From: an uncultured Pseudomonadota bacterium
GTDB taxonomy: Bacteria; Pseudomonadota; Gammaproteobacteria; CAJXQU01
NCBI GenBank assembly: GCA_913058255.1
Contig: CAJXQU010000002.1
Location: 248,001 to 312,000, forward strand
Direction of reading: 5' to 3'
Length of the DNA stretch: 64,000 nt
Every line of letters begins with the position of its first letter. The stretch's first letter is position 1. Below, in pieces: positions 48,252 to 57,030 of this stretch. The position numbers and the translations under genes are program-made. Below the pieces are notes generated by a model that ran no database searches, was not told the origin of the DNA, and saw nothing but the letters and a program-made list of their open reading frames with translations.

Positions 48252-49208
48252 ATGAAGGTACTTGTAGCAGAAGATACGAAGTCAAACCTGATGTTTCTAA
48301 AAGCATGCATTGAAAAAGCAGGCTTTGACGTCATAACGGCCAGTGATGGAATTGAGGCTATAGAACAATTTGACAAACACAACCCTGATCTTATTTTGCT
48401 TGATGTCATTATGCCTGGGCTTGATGGTATCGAAGCAGCAAAAAAAATAAGGGAACGAACGGTTGCGAATAAAGGTCATTGGGTTCCCATCATATTCATT
48501 AGCGCGATGGATAGTGATCACGATGTTGTTAGAGGCTTAGAAATTGGTGGTGATGATTATATTTGTAAACCGGTCAGCCAAGCCGTTCTAAATGCCAAGT
48601 TACACGCCATGCGTCGAATCTATGAGATACAACGAGAGTTGGATGCAGCTAATAAACAATTAAAATTGTTCGCAGAATATGATGTCCTCACGGGTTTAGC
48701 CAACCGACGTAAGTTCAATGACCAACTGGAACGAGAATGGAAACGCTCAGCTAGAACCGCAAAACCACTCTGTTTATGTATCTGTGATGTTGATTACTTT
48801 AAACAATACAATGATCATTATGGCCACCAAGGTGGTGATGATGCGCTCTGCGCTATTGCTGATTCACTATTCAAAACGATCCGTCGCCCTGGTGATCTTG
48901 TTACCCGTTATGGTGGGGAAGAGTTCGCTATTATCATGCCCGAAACCGATATTAATGGCGCTATGATTATTATTGAAAAAGCCAGAATTCATATTGAAGA
49001 ACTCAACATCCTCCATGCGGGTTCTGCCATCTCAAAGTTTTTAACTGTTAGTGCTGGTATTTCATCGGCATTACCCCGTAGGGATGACCATGATCAAGGG
49101 ATAAAAACAATGATTAGGCAGGCTGATGAAGCCCTATACACTGCTAAAGCGCAGGGTAGAAATTCTGTCGTCATTGAAGCTACATCTTTAGAAGTTACCG
49201 CAGGGTAA
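48252..49208 (+). CDS. Response regulator with GGDEF domain (diguanylate cyclase)
   Basis: The 318-residue protein joins a receiver domain to a diguanylate cyclase. The receiver has E7/D8 in VAEDT, phospho-acceptor D51 in LILLDVIMPG and Lys near 107 in DYICKPV. The cyclase domain (about residues 150-310) has GGEEF near 221 and the RPGD I-site five residues ahead, so product inhibition is expected. Phosphorylation should activate c-di-GMP synthesis, which often controls exopolysaccharide and biofilm. No partner histidine kinase lies next to it. I start at 48252 (MKVLVAED). An in-frame ATG at 48207 would add 15 hydrophobic residues; neither has a clear ribosome site. Confidence 0.88.
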   Translation: MKVLVAEDTKSNLMFLKACIEKAGFDVITASDGIEAIEQFDKHNPDLILLDVIMPGLDGIEAAKKIRERTVANKGHWVPIIFISAMDSDHDVVRGLEIGGDDYICKPVSQAVLNAKLHAMRRIYEIQRELDAANKQLKLFAEYDVLTGLANRRKFNDQLEREWKRSARTAKPLCLCICDVDYFKQYNDHYGHQGGDDALCAIADSLFKTIRRPGDLVTRYGGEEFAIIMPETDINGAMIIIEKARIHIEELNILHAGSAISKFLTVSAGISSALPRRDDHDQGIKTMIRQADEALYTAKAQGRNSVVIEATSLEVTAG

Positions 49209-49268
49209 AATACCTTCGTACTTCCTAGTCACTTTCATTTCTTTGTACACTACCTAACTTGATTCTTT

Positions 49269-49302
49269 AAAGTTCCAAATTCAGCTCTAAAAATTGAACT
49301 TT
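49269..49302 (+). terminator. Hairpin after the diguanylate cyclase gene
   Basis: AAAGTTC (49269-49275) pairs with GAACTTT (49296-49302), with a further AATT pair inside and a large loop. Only a short T-rich stretch follows, so termination is possible rather than sure. Confidence 0.35.
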
Positions 49303-49419
49303 CCTTTCTAGATTAAATCAGAGATGATACTAAATGTATTACTACCTGAAAGCATCTGATCAAGCTATTTAAACTAGTCGTAATTAACATAAGTTAACAC
49401 GACGATCTAAGGGGAAAAA

Positions 49420-50622
49420 GTGAACACAGTAAATTATAAATCCTACTCTAGGATTTTAGTTATCATTGCGTGCTTTCTAACGCTAACATTTTCAACAGAC
49501 AACCAAGTTCTAGCCGCAGATAAAACCACTGCAAAAACTCAGCAACCACCCGCAATGCCTGTCACTGTGGCTTTTCCTGAGAAGCGCACGATTACTGAGT
49601 GGAATGAATTTACTGGGCGTTTTGAGGCTTCACAACTGGTGGAAATTCGCTCGCGTGTTACAGGATACCTGCAAGAAATTCATTTCACCGATGGCCAATA
49701 TATCGAAAAAGGTGATCCCTTATTCACGCTTGATCCTCGTCCATTTGAAGTCGTTATTGAAGCGGCAAAAGCAGAGCTTTATCGTGCGGAAACACAGTAC
49801 TCCCTTGCAAAGCAAGAACTCAACCGTGCAAAACGACTGGTCGCAAAAAAAGCCATCTCTCAAGAACAAGTTGAAGAACGAAACTCCAGAGCAAGAACTT
49901 CGCAGGCCAGTATTGCTGCTGCCAAGGCAACCATACGTAGCGCCAAACTTGATCTTGAGTACTCAAAGATCACAGCCCCTATCTCTGGTCGAATTTCCAA
50001 TCGTAAAGTTGATATTGGTAACTTGATCCAATTAGGTGGTGTTCAAACACTAACAACGATCGTTGCCCTGAATCCTGTCTATTTTAATTTTGACGTCTCT
50101 GAGAGTGGCTATTTAACCTATATTCGTAGAAATCCTTCTTCTGAAAAACAATCCGTGCTTGATGAAAACATTAAGGTCGAGGTTAAACTGCTCGATGAAA
50201 AAGATTTCGTTCATAAAGGCAAATTGAACTTCGTCGATACACAGCTTGATCAAGGAACGGGAACGATTAGAGTCCGTGCGATCTTTGCAGATAACGCCAA
50301 TGGCTTGTTATTGCCCGGTGTGTTTGGACGCGCGCGCGTGGCATCCGGTGAACCCGCTCCCGTTTTACTTATTCCTGATCATGCCGTGTTTTCTGATATG
50401 GATAGCAAAATTGTCATGACCGTGAATGCTGAAGACCAAGTTGTTCCGAAGAAAGTAACACTAGGTCCTATTTATGAAGGCATGCGCATCGTACGGAGTG
50501 GTATTACAGAACAAGATCGTATCATCACAGAAGGTTTGTTAAGAGCCAGACCTGGCTCAAAAGTAGCTCCTCACGAAAAAACTGCTGAAAAAGCCGATAA
50601 AACCCAAGAGAAACAGCCGTGA
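49420..50622 (+). CDS. RND efflux periplasmic adaptor subunit
   Basis: The 400-residue membrane-fusion protein has a signal sequence ending near residue 32 and a lipoyl/barrel-sandwich region (VEIRSRVTGYLQEIHFTDGQYIEKGDPLFTLD near 75-105). Next come a coiled-coil hairpin (about 108-175) and beta-barrel and membrane-proximal domains. It links the inner-membrane pump to the outer-membrane factor. It starts at GTG with AAGGGG well placed. The 4-base overlap with the pump gene implies coupling. The trio is closest to MexE-type adaptors by order and look. Confidence 0.92.
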   Translation: MNTVNYKSYSRILVIIACFLTLTFSTDNQVLAADKTTAKTQQPPAMPVTVAFPEKRTITEWNEFTGRFEASQLVEIRSRVTGYLQEIHFTDGQYIEKGDPLFTLDPRPFEVVIEAAKAELYRAETQYSLAKQELNRAKRLVAKKAISQEQVEERNSRARTSQASIAAAKATIRSAKLDLEYSKITAPISGRISNRKVDIGNLIQLGGVQTLTTIVALNPVYFNFDVSESGYLTYIRRNPSSEKQSVLDENIKVEVKLLDEKDFVHKGKLNFVDTQLDQGTGTIRVRAIFADNANGLLLPGVFGRARVASGEPAPVLLIPDHAVFSDMDSKIVMTVNAEDQVVPKKVTLGPIYEGMRIVRSGITEQDRIITEGLLRARPGSKVAPHEKTAEKADKTQEKQP

Positions 50623-53600
50623 GAATTGCTCACTTTTTTGTAAAACGCCCGATTTTTGCAGGCGTACTATCGATATTGATTGTCGTTATTGGTGCGATCT
50701 CATATTTAAACTTGCCGATCTCACAATACCCTGAAATAGCACCACCAAGCGTGAGTGTGACAGCTGTCTATCCAGGCGCGACTGCAGAGATCGCCGCTGA
50801 TACTGTAGCTACGGCTCTTGAACAACAGATCAACGGTGTTGAAGGCATGCTGTATATGAAGTCTGAAAATACAGCTGATGGGCGGACTTCCTTGACTGTC
50901 ACGTTTGAGCAGGGAACGGATATTGATCTTGCCCAAATTTTGGTCCAAAACAGAGTTGCACTCGCTGAGCCGTTTCTGCCACAAGAGGTTCAACGACAAG
51001 GCATTAATGTTAAGAAAAACTCGCCTGATCTGATGATGGTTATCCATATACTGTCACCGGATGCAAGCCGCGATAGCTTGTATGTATCTAACTATACTCG
51101 TACTCAAGTTATTGATCGGCTCGCTCGTATTCCCGGCGTCGGTGAAACGCGTATCGTAGCAGAACGTGCCTATGCTATGAGAGTCTGGATAGATCCTGAT
51201 CGAGCATTTTCACTTGGCCTAACCGCAAGTGAAATCATCTCGGCCATACGGCGTAATAATGTCCAAATTGCAGCAGGCATCCTGAATCAAGCACCGATAG
51301 CGTCGAACGGTAGTTTTGAGTATACGGTTGCAACCCGTGGTCGATTGCTAGAGCCCAAAGAGTTCGCACAAACCATCGTTAAGCAAGGCGAGGGCGGCCG
51401 CGTCACTCGACTGCACGAAGTCGCTAGAGTTGAGCTTGCAGCTAAGAATTATACAACTAACGGTTATCTCGATGACGATCAAGCCTTACCGATCGTTATT
51501 TTTCAACGACCCGGTTCAAATGCCTTAGAAACAGCTAAGGCTTTGCGCGATGAGATGAAAGAAGTCTCAAAATCAATGCCACAAGGAATTGAATATAAGA
51601 TTATTTATGATCCAACCCAATTTATAAAGGTTACTATCGACGAGATCTATAAAACCATCTTCGAAGCCATGTTTTTAGTGGTTCTCGTCATCATCGTCTT
51701 TTTACAAAGCTGGCGTGCTTCTTTAATCCCGATTATCGCTATTCCCGTTTCACTGATTGGTACATTTGCGATCATGTCCGCTTTGGGTTCATCGCTGAAT
51801 AATTTGTCTCTGTTCGGCCTTGTTCTCGCCATCGGTATTGTGGTCGATGATGCGATCATCGTGGTTGAAAATATAGAACGTTACATACGCCTAGGTCTCA
51901 CGCCGAAAGAAGCTGCCCATAAAACCGTAGATGAAGTCGGCGGTGCATTGATCGCGATGTCGCTCGTGCTGGTTGCTGTCTTCTTACCCACAGCATTCAT
52001 CTCCGGTGTTTCAGGTGCGTTTTACAGCCAATTTGCATTAACAATAACAGCATCAACGCTGATCTCCTTAGTCGTCTCTCTCACCTTGTCACCAGCACTC
52101 GGCGCTTTACTACTCAAGCCACATGTTGCGCATGAAAAAAGGAGTCTACTCAAACGTATCCTGCATGCACCTGGCGATCTATTTAATCGTTTCTTTGACA
52201 TGCTAGCGAATGGTTATGGTGCAATAACTCGCTTGTTCGTTCGACTCGCAGTGATCATGTTGATTATCTATGGCGGTTTGATCGCACTGACAGCCCACGA
52301 ATTCCAAAAGGTTCCTACGGGCTTTATTCCAGAACTTGATCAAGGTTATTTGATAACGGTTGTCCAATTACCTCCTGGTGCAACATTGGAAAGAACGGAT
52401 AAGGTCATCAAACAGGCATCAAAAATTCTACACACGGTCGAAGGGATAAAACATACTGTACAGTTTGCCGGTCTTGATGGTGGGACGTTTACGAATGCCT
52501 CAAATGCCGGCATCATCTTTACGCCACTGTTGCCTTTTGAAGAACGCCAGGCTCTGGGTTTACCTGCGAAGAAGATCTCTCAAAATGCACAACAAGCACT
52601 CGGCCAGATAGAAGAAGCCGTTGCTTTTATGATCATGCCACCCTCTGTGCGTGGTTTAGGTCTATCCGGTGGTTGGAAACTCTATCTACAAGATCAAAAG
52701 GGTATTGGTCTTGAAGCGCTGGAAAAGCTCAGCCAAGAACTTATCGCTCAAGCCAACCAACAACCTGAGCTTTCACGTGTTTATTCTTTCTTCAACACTA
52801 AAACACCCCGTATCTATGCCGATATAGATGAAACACGTGCCGAGATGTTAAATGTCTCATTTCAAAGTGTCATTGATACCTTAGAGATTTATTTAGGATC
52901 AAGATATGTTAATGATTTCAATTTCTTAGGAAGAACATACAATGTAGTTGCTCAAGTTGATGGTTCCTTCCGAGACGAGCCTGAAGACATCAATAACCTA
53001 CGTGTTCGATCGACTAATGGCGACATGGTGCCCTTGGGTTCACTGGTGACTTTAGAAGACAAAACGGGCCCGATTCGTATCGCAAGATATAACAACTTCA
53101 CTGGCATTGATATTTCAGGCAGCACAGCTCCAGGCTACGCCACAAGTCAAGCCTTGGCTTCTGTTGAATCATTAGCTGAGAAAATTCTACCTGATGGTGT
53201 GAAAATAGAATGGACAGAGCTTGCGCTGCAAGAAAAGCTCACGGATCCAAATTCTTCATTGATCGTCTTTGGGCTTGCTGTGTTGTTTATGTTTCTTTTA
53301 CTCGCCGCACTCTATGAGAGTTGGGTATTACCATTCTCGATCATTCTCATCGTCCCAATGTGTCTCTTAGCGGCTGTGAGCGGCATTAGTATGCGTGGCA
53401 TAGACAATAACATTCTTGTACAAGTTGGTTTTGTCGTTTTAATAGGCTTGGCCGCGAAGAATGCTATTTTGATCGTAGAGTTCGCAAAACAGGGGGAAGA
53501 TTCGGGCCTGAAACGTATCGATGCAATTGTTGAAGCCGCACGTACACGATTGCGACCTATTCTGATGACCTCATTCGCCTTTATTCTAGGTGTGCTGCCA

Positions 53601-53771
53601 CTCGTTATTGCCACAGGCCCAGGTTCTGAAATGCGTCAAGCATTGGGTACAACCGTGTTTTCAGGCATGATCGGCGTTACATTTTTCGGGCTAATTTTCA
53701 CCCCTGTCTTTTACGTCTTCTGTTCTTGGGTTGCCAGCGTGTTTAGCTCATCTAAAACATCCGAAAACTAA
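50619..53771 (+). CDS. RND multidrug efflux permease (AcrB/MexF-like)
   Basis: The 1,050-residue inner-membrane pump has the hydrophobe/amphiphile RND layout: an N-terminal helix, two large periplasmic loops and two sets of six helices. Proton-relay residues are visible: Asp-Asp in IGIVVDDAIIVVENIER near residue 409, and Lys in GLAAKNAILIVEFAK near 945. The start FFVKRPIFAGVLSI is typical. It exports hydrophobic or amphipathic compounds such as drugs, using the proton gradient. It starts at GTG in a 4-base overlap with the adaptor gene. Confidence 0.96.
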   Translation: MRIAHFFVKRPIFAGVLSILIVVIGAISYLNLPISQYPEIAPPSVSVTAVYPGATAEIAADTVATALEQQINGVEGMLYMKSENTADGRTSLTVTFEQGTDIDLAQILVQNRVALAEPFLPQEVQRQGINVKKNSPDLMMVIHILSPDASRDSLYVSNYTRTQVIDRLARIPGVGETRIVAERAYAMRVWIDPDRAFSLGLTASEIISAIRRNNVQIAAGILNQAPIASNGSFEYTVATRGRLLEPKEFAQTIVKQGEGGRVTRLHEVARVELAAKNYTTNGYLDDDQALPIVIFQRPGSNALETAKALRDEMKEVSKSMPQGIEYKIIYDPTQFIKVTIDEIYKTIFEAMFLVVLVIIVFLQSWRASLIPIIAIPVSLIGTFAIMSALGSSLNNLSLFGLVLAIGIVVDDAIIVVENIERYIRLGLTPKEAAHKTVDEVGGALIAMSLVLVAVFLPTAFISGVSGAFYSQFALTITASTLISLVVSLTLSPALGALLLKPHVAHEKRSLLKRILHAPGDLFNRFFDMLANGYGAITRLFVRLAVIMLIIYGGLIALTAHEFQKVPTGFIPELDQGYLITVVQLPPGATLERTDKVIKQASKILHTVEGIKHTVQFAGLDGGTFTNASNAGIIFTPLLPFEERQALGLPAKKISQNAQQALGQIEEAVAFMIMPPSVRGLGLSGGWKLYLQDQKGIGLEALEKLSQELIAQANQQPELSRVYSFFNTKTPRIYADIDETRAEMLNVSFQSVIDTLEIYLGSRYVNDFNFLGRTYNVVAQVDGSFRDEPEDINNLRVRSTNGDMVPLGSLVTLEDKTGPIRIARYNNFTGIDISGSTAPGYATSQALASVESLAEKILPDGVKIEWTELALQEKLTDPNSSLIVFGLAVLFMFLLLAALYESWVLPFSIILIVPMCLLAAVSGISMRGIDNNILVQVGFVVLIGLAAKNAILIVEFAKQGEDSGLKRIDAIVEAARTRLRPILMTSFAFILGVLPLVIATGPGSEMRQALGTTVFSGMIGVTFFGLIFTPVFYVFCSWVASVFSSSKTSEN

Positions 53772-53796
53772 TGTTCACTTTATTATAAAATAATAT

Positions 53797-55248
53797 ATGA
53801 AACAATTGACTAGCACCGCTTTATTAAGCAAATTATTACCTGCAATGTTGGCTCTAAGTTTAGGTGCCTGTTCGACAGTAGGCCCTGAGTTTGCTGGTAC
53901 GCCAGAGCTTCCCATCAAAGAAGATCAGCCATTCCCTCATGCTCTCCACAAAAATGCCGGACAGGAAAGCATCTATCAGCAACAAGAGCCTGCTAATGCA
54001 TGGTGGCGTCAACTTAATGATGAAACATTAAATACACTCATCACAATAGCGATCGAAAAAAACACAGATTTGCGTGTTGCGCTAGCGAATATGACAGCAG
54101 CAAGAGCACTGCTCACCGAATCACAAACGGGCTTACAACCAAGCATCAATGCAACCGGATCTGTTGAAGCTTCAAGAAACTCTTATGTGCAAGGTGGGAC
54201 AGCTGATCAAGCCTTAGATGATAATATAGTCACTTCAGCAGGCCTCGGTTTGAACTGGGAACTCGATGTTTTTGGTCGTATAAAAAGAGCCATAGAAGCT
54301 GCCGAAGCAAACATCGCCTACTCAGAAGCTTTGCATGATGACGTAAAGCGAATAGTCATCGCCGATATAGCACAAGCCTACGTTGACCTACGGGGTGCAC
54401 AAGTCCGTCAGCAGGTGATTGAACGTAATATTAACAACCAAAAATCCACATTAGAACTAACAATGACTCTGTTGGAAGAAGGTTTGGTATCTGAACTCGA
54501 TACGGTTCGAGCACGTGCTCAACTACGCGCCACCGAATCCTTACTACCAACTCAAATCAGCAATGAAGTCGTCGCAGAAAATATACTAGCCTTATTATGC
54601 GGAGCAGCGCCTGGACAGCTAGGAGTCGATCTAGATCAAAGCTCAGCACTACCTGTTTTACCAGAATTTTTACCTGTCGGTGATGCCAGTGAACTGATCC
54701 GGCGGCGTCCAGACATACGACAAGCTGAGCACATGTTAGCTGGCTTGACTGCAAAAGTAGGGGTTGTCACTGCCGATCTATTTCCAACCATCAGCTTCGG
54801 AGCAGGGCTAGGCCTAAGTGCAGAAAACCCCGGTGACCTCGGCAAAACTGGCGCGTTTAATTACTCAATAGGCCCCGGCATCACATGGAACCTTTTCAAC
54901 CGCGAAGCTACCCGCGCTAGAATTAGACAAGCCGAAGCCAATGTCGATGCTCAACTAGCTAGATATGATGGCGTTGTACTAAAAGCCCTCACAGAAGTTG
55001 ATTCCGCTCTTATTAACCACATAGAAGAACACAACAAAAATATTGCTTTACAAGAAACAACCATCGCCAGCCGTGAAGCTGTAGAGCTGGTCAGAATTCG
55101 TTACAACGCCGGCGCAGAATCATTCCTCGGTGTGCTCGATGCCGAACGAACCTTGTTGGGCGCAGAACAACAACTGACGTCTTCTGATATTGAATTAGCG
55201 CAGGGTTTAGTGCGGGTCTATCGTGCGCTTGGTGGTGGTTGGGACTAA
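53797..55248 (+). CDS. Outer-membrane efflux lipoprotein (NodT family)
   Basis: The 483-residue outer-membrane factor has a lipoprotein signal with lipobox LGAC (Cys25), then TolC-like repeats. Family motifs are WW-LND-TLN near residue 68, GLNWELDVFGRI near 150, and RRRPDIRQAE near 305 in the second repeat. It forms the TolC-like channel that completes the tripartite pump. It lies 25 bases after the permease gene. Confidence 0.93.
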   Translation: MKQLTSTALLSKLLPAMLALSLGACSTVGPEFAGTPELPIKEDQPFPHALHKNAGQESIYQQQEPANAWWRQLNDETLNTLITIAIEKNTDLRVALANMTAARALLTESQTGLQPSINATGSVEASRNSYVQGGTADQALDDNIVTSAGLGLNWELDVFGRIKRAIEAAEANIAYSEALHDDVKRIVIADIAQAYVDLRGAQVRQQVIERNINNQKSTLELTMTLLEEGLVSELDTVRARAQLRATESLLPTQISNEVVAENILALLCGAAPGQLGVDLDQSSALPVLPEFLPVGDASELIRRRPDIRQAEHMLAGLTAKVGVVTADLFPTISFGAGLGLSAENPGDLGKTGAFNYSIGPGITWNLFNREATRARIRQAEANVDAQLARYDGVVLKALTEVDSALINHIEEHNKNIALQETTIASREAVELVRIRYNAGAESFLGVLDAERTLLGAEQQLTSSDIELAQGLVRVYRALGGGWD

Positions 55249-55295
55249 CATTTATTACTTTGTATAGATCGGTGACAAGGTAAAGAAGGAAGCAG

Positions 55296-56837
55296 ATGAA
55301 TAAATTATTAAAATACTTGAGCTACTTTCTAATTTTAACCGTCATTTGGATAGTGGCTTTAAAAATTACCTTTCCGTTACCTGATATATCAAAACGAATA
55401 GACAGCCTAGCACTTGCCAGTGACCCTAGCACAACGCTTGGCAAAATATTTTCTGATGCTCATACTCACCACCCTAATAAAACAGGGGTTCTTCCTCTTA
55501 TAAGTGGTAATGATGCACTTGGCAGCCGTTTGATCTTAGCGAAACAAGCCCAGAAAAGTATCGATATTCAATATTACATTTGGCATGACGATCTTTCCGG
55601 GAACCTTCTTTTAAAAGCACTATATGATGCATCGCTACGCGGCGTAAAAATCAGGCTATTGCTAGATGACAATGGCATACATGGATTAGATAATATTCTC
55701 ACATCATTAAATGCCCTCGATAATTTTGAAATTCGAATTTTTAACCCTTCGATGATTAGGAGTCCTAAAATACTCGGTTATAGTTTTGATTTTTTGCGAA
55801 TGAATCGTAGGATGCATAATAAGTCTTTTATTGTTGATGGAGCGGTCGCCATTATAGGAGGACGAAATGTTGGGGATGAGTATTTCCAAGTTGGTGAGAA
55901 ATCATTTTTTATTGATTTAGATGTTATTGGTGTGGGGAAAATAGTACCAAAAACAGCATCAGCTTTTGACGAATATTGGAATAGTCAATCCGCCTATGAA
56001 ATAGAATCATTTATTACAACCATCGGAAACTTAAAAACTTTTCTTAGCAACACATCAAAAGCTAATTCAAGTCCAGGTAACACAGCATTAAGCAAATCAA
56101 TTAATACCAGTGCTGAACGCTTAATAGCTAAAAAGATGTCATTGGAGTGGACTGACGTTGAGCTTGTGTTTGATAACCCTCTCAAAGGTTTAGGGAAAGT
56201 CCAAGAAGATCAGCTATTAATTGAACAAATGATGAGTATGATTGGTGAAGTTAAACACAAAATTGATTTGGTCTCAGCATACTTTATACCAGGAAAGAAG
56301 GGGAGTTCTTACTTTTCTAAGCTCGCTAATGATAGTAAAAAAATTCGTATCCTAACCAATGCAATGGCAACAACAGATGTATTAATGGTGCATGCTGGTT
56401 ATTCAAAATATAGGCGTGAGCTACTAAGTTCTGGCGTGGATTTATACGAATTAAAATTGAACAATGTTATTGAAAAAAAGAAAAACGATTTTTTAAGCGG
56501 ATCAAATGCCAGCCTTCATGCAAAAACTTTTGCTATAGATAACAATCGAATATTTATAGGATCGTTCAACTTTGATCCTCGCTCGGTTTTTTTGAATTGT
56601 GAAATGGGCTTTCTGATCCATAGCTCAAAATTAGCTCTACAACTTAGTGCTGCCTTCGATAAACCAATAAAAGCGAATTCTTATCAGCCTAAATTAACCC
56701 CGGGTGGTAAAATGATTTGGAATGAAATTAAAGAAGGTGATGAGTTAATCACTTATCAAGAAGAACCTGAAGCAAGCTGGTTTCAACAAATTTCAATGGT
56801 AATCATCGGGTTGTTACCAGTAGAGTGGTTGCTTTAG
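55296..56837 (+). CDS. Phospholipase D-family protein, cardiolipin synthase C-like
   Basis: The 513-residue protein has an N-terminal hydrophobic helix (about 8-26) and two PLD-family HKD motifs: MHNKSFIVDGAVAIIGG near residue 174 and LHAKTFAIDN near 408. The spacing of HxKxxxxD, the IQYYIWHDDLSG block near 90 and the RVYNP-like (IRIFNP) segment fit ClsC, which makes cardiolipin from phosphatidylglycerol and phosphatidylethanolamine. It follows the efflux operon after 47 bases with a ribosome site (AAGAAGGAAG), so it may be co-transcribed. Confidence 0.83.
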   Translation: MNKLLKYLSYFLILTVIWIVALKITFPLPDISKRIDSLALASDPSTTLGKIFSDAHTHHPNKTGVLPLISGNDALGSRLILAKQAQKSIDIQYYIWHDDLSGNLLLKALYDASLRGVKIRLLLDDNGIHGLDNILTSLNALDNFEIRIFNPSMIRSPKILGYSFDFLRMNRRMHNKSFIVDGAVAIIGGRNVGDEYFQVGEKSFFIDLDVIGVGKIVPKTASAFDEYWNSQSAYEIESFITTIGNLKTFLSNTSKANSSPGNTALSKSINTSAERLIAKKMSLEWTDVELVFDNPLKGLGKVQEDQLLIEQMMSMIGEVKHKIDLVSAYFIPGKKGSSYFSKLANDSKKIRILTNAMATTDVLMVHAGYSKYRRELLSSGVDLYELKLNNVIEKKKNDFLSGSNASLHAKTFAIDNNRIFIGSFNFDPRSVFLNCEMGFLIHSSKLALQLSAAFDKPIKANSYQPKLTPGGKMIWNEIKEGDELITYQEEPEASWFQQISMVIIGLLPVEWLL

Positions 56838-57030
56838 GACAAATGAGAACCATCAACCTCCGAAATAACCGTGTTTTGTGAAGAACCCACTAGGAACTCA
56901 CAAAGGATTGCCTTTAACTACCTGATTTGTTCATTGTCGACACTATTACGGCATATTGAATAAATAGATTTATTCCTGGGATATCCTATTTTTTCAACTC
57001 ATGAATTCATACAATGTTCAAACAAATAAA

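Noticed and set aside
49384-49397. TTAAC-ATAA-GTTAA palindrome ahead of the efflux operon
   Set aside because: It could be a repressor operator, but at ten AT-rich paired bases it is readily expected by chance and no regulator gene is adjacent.
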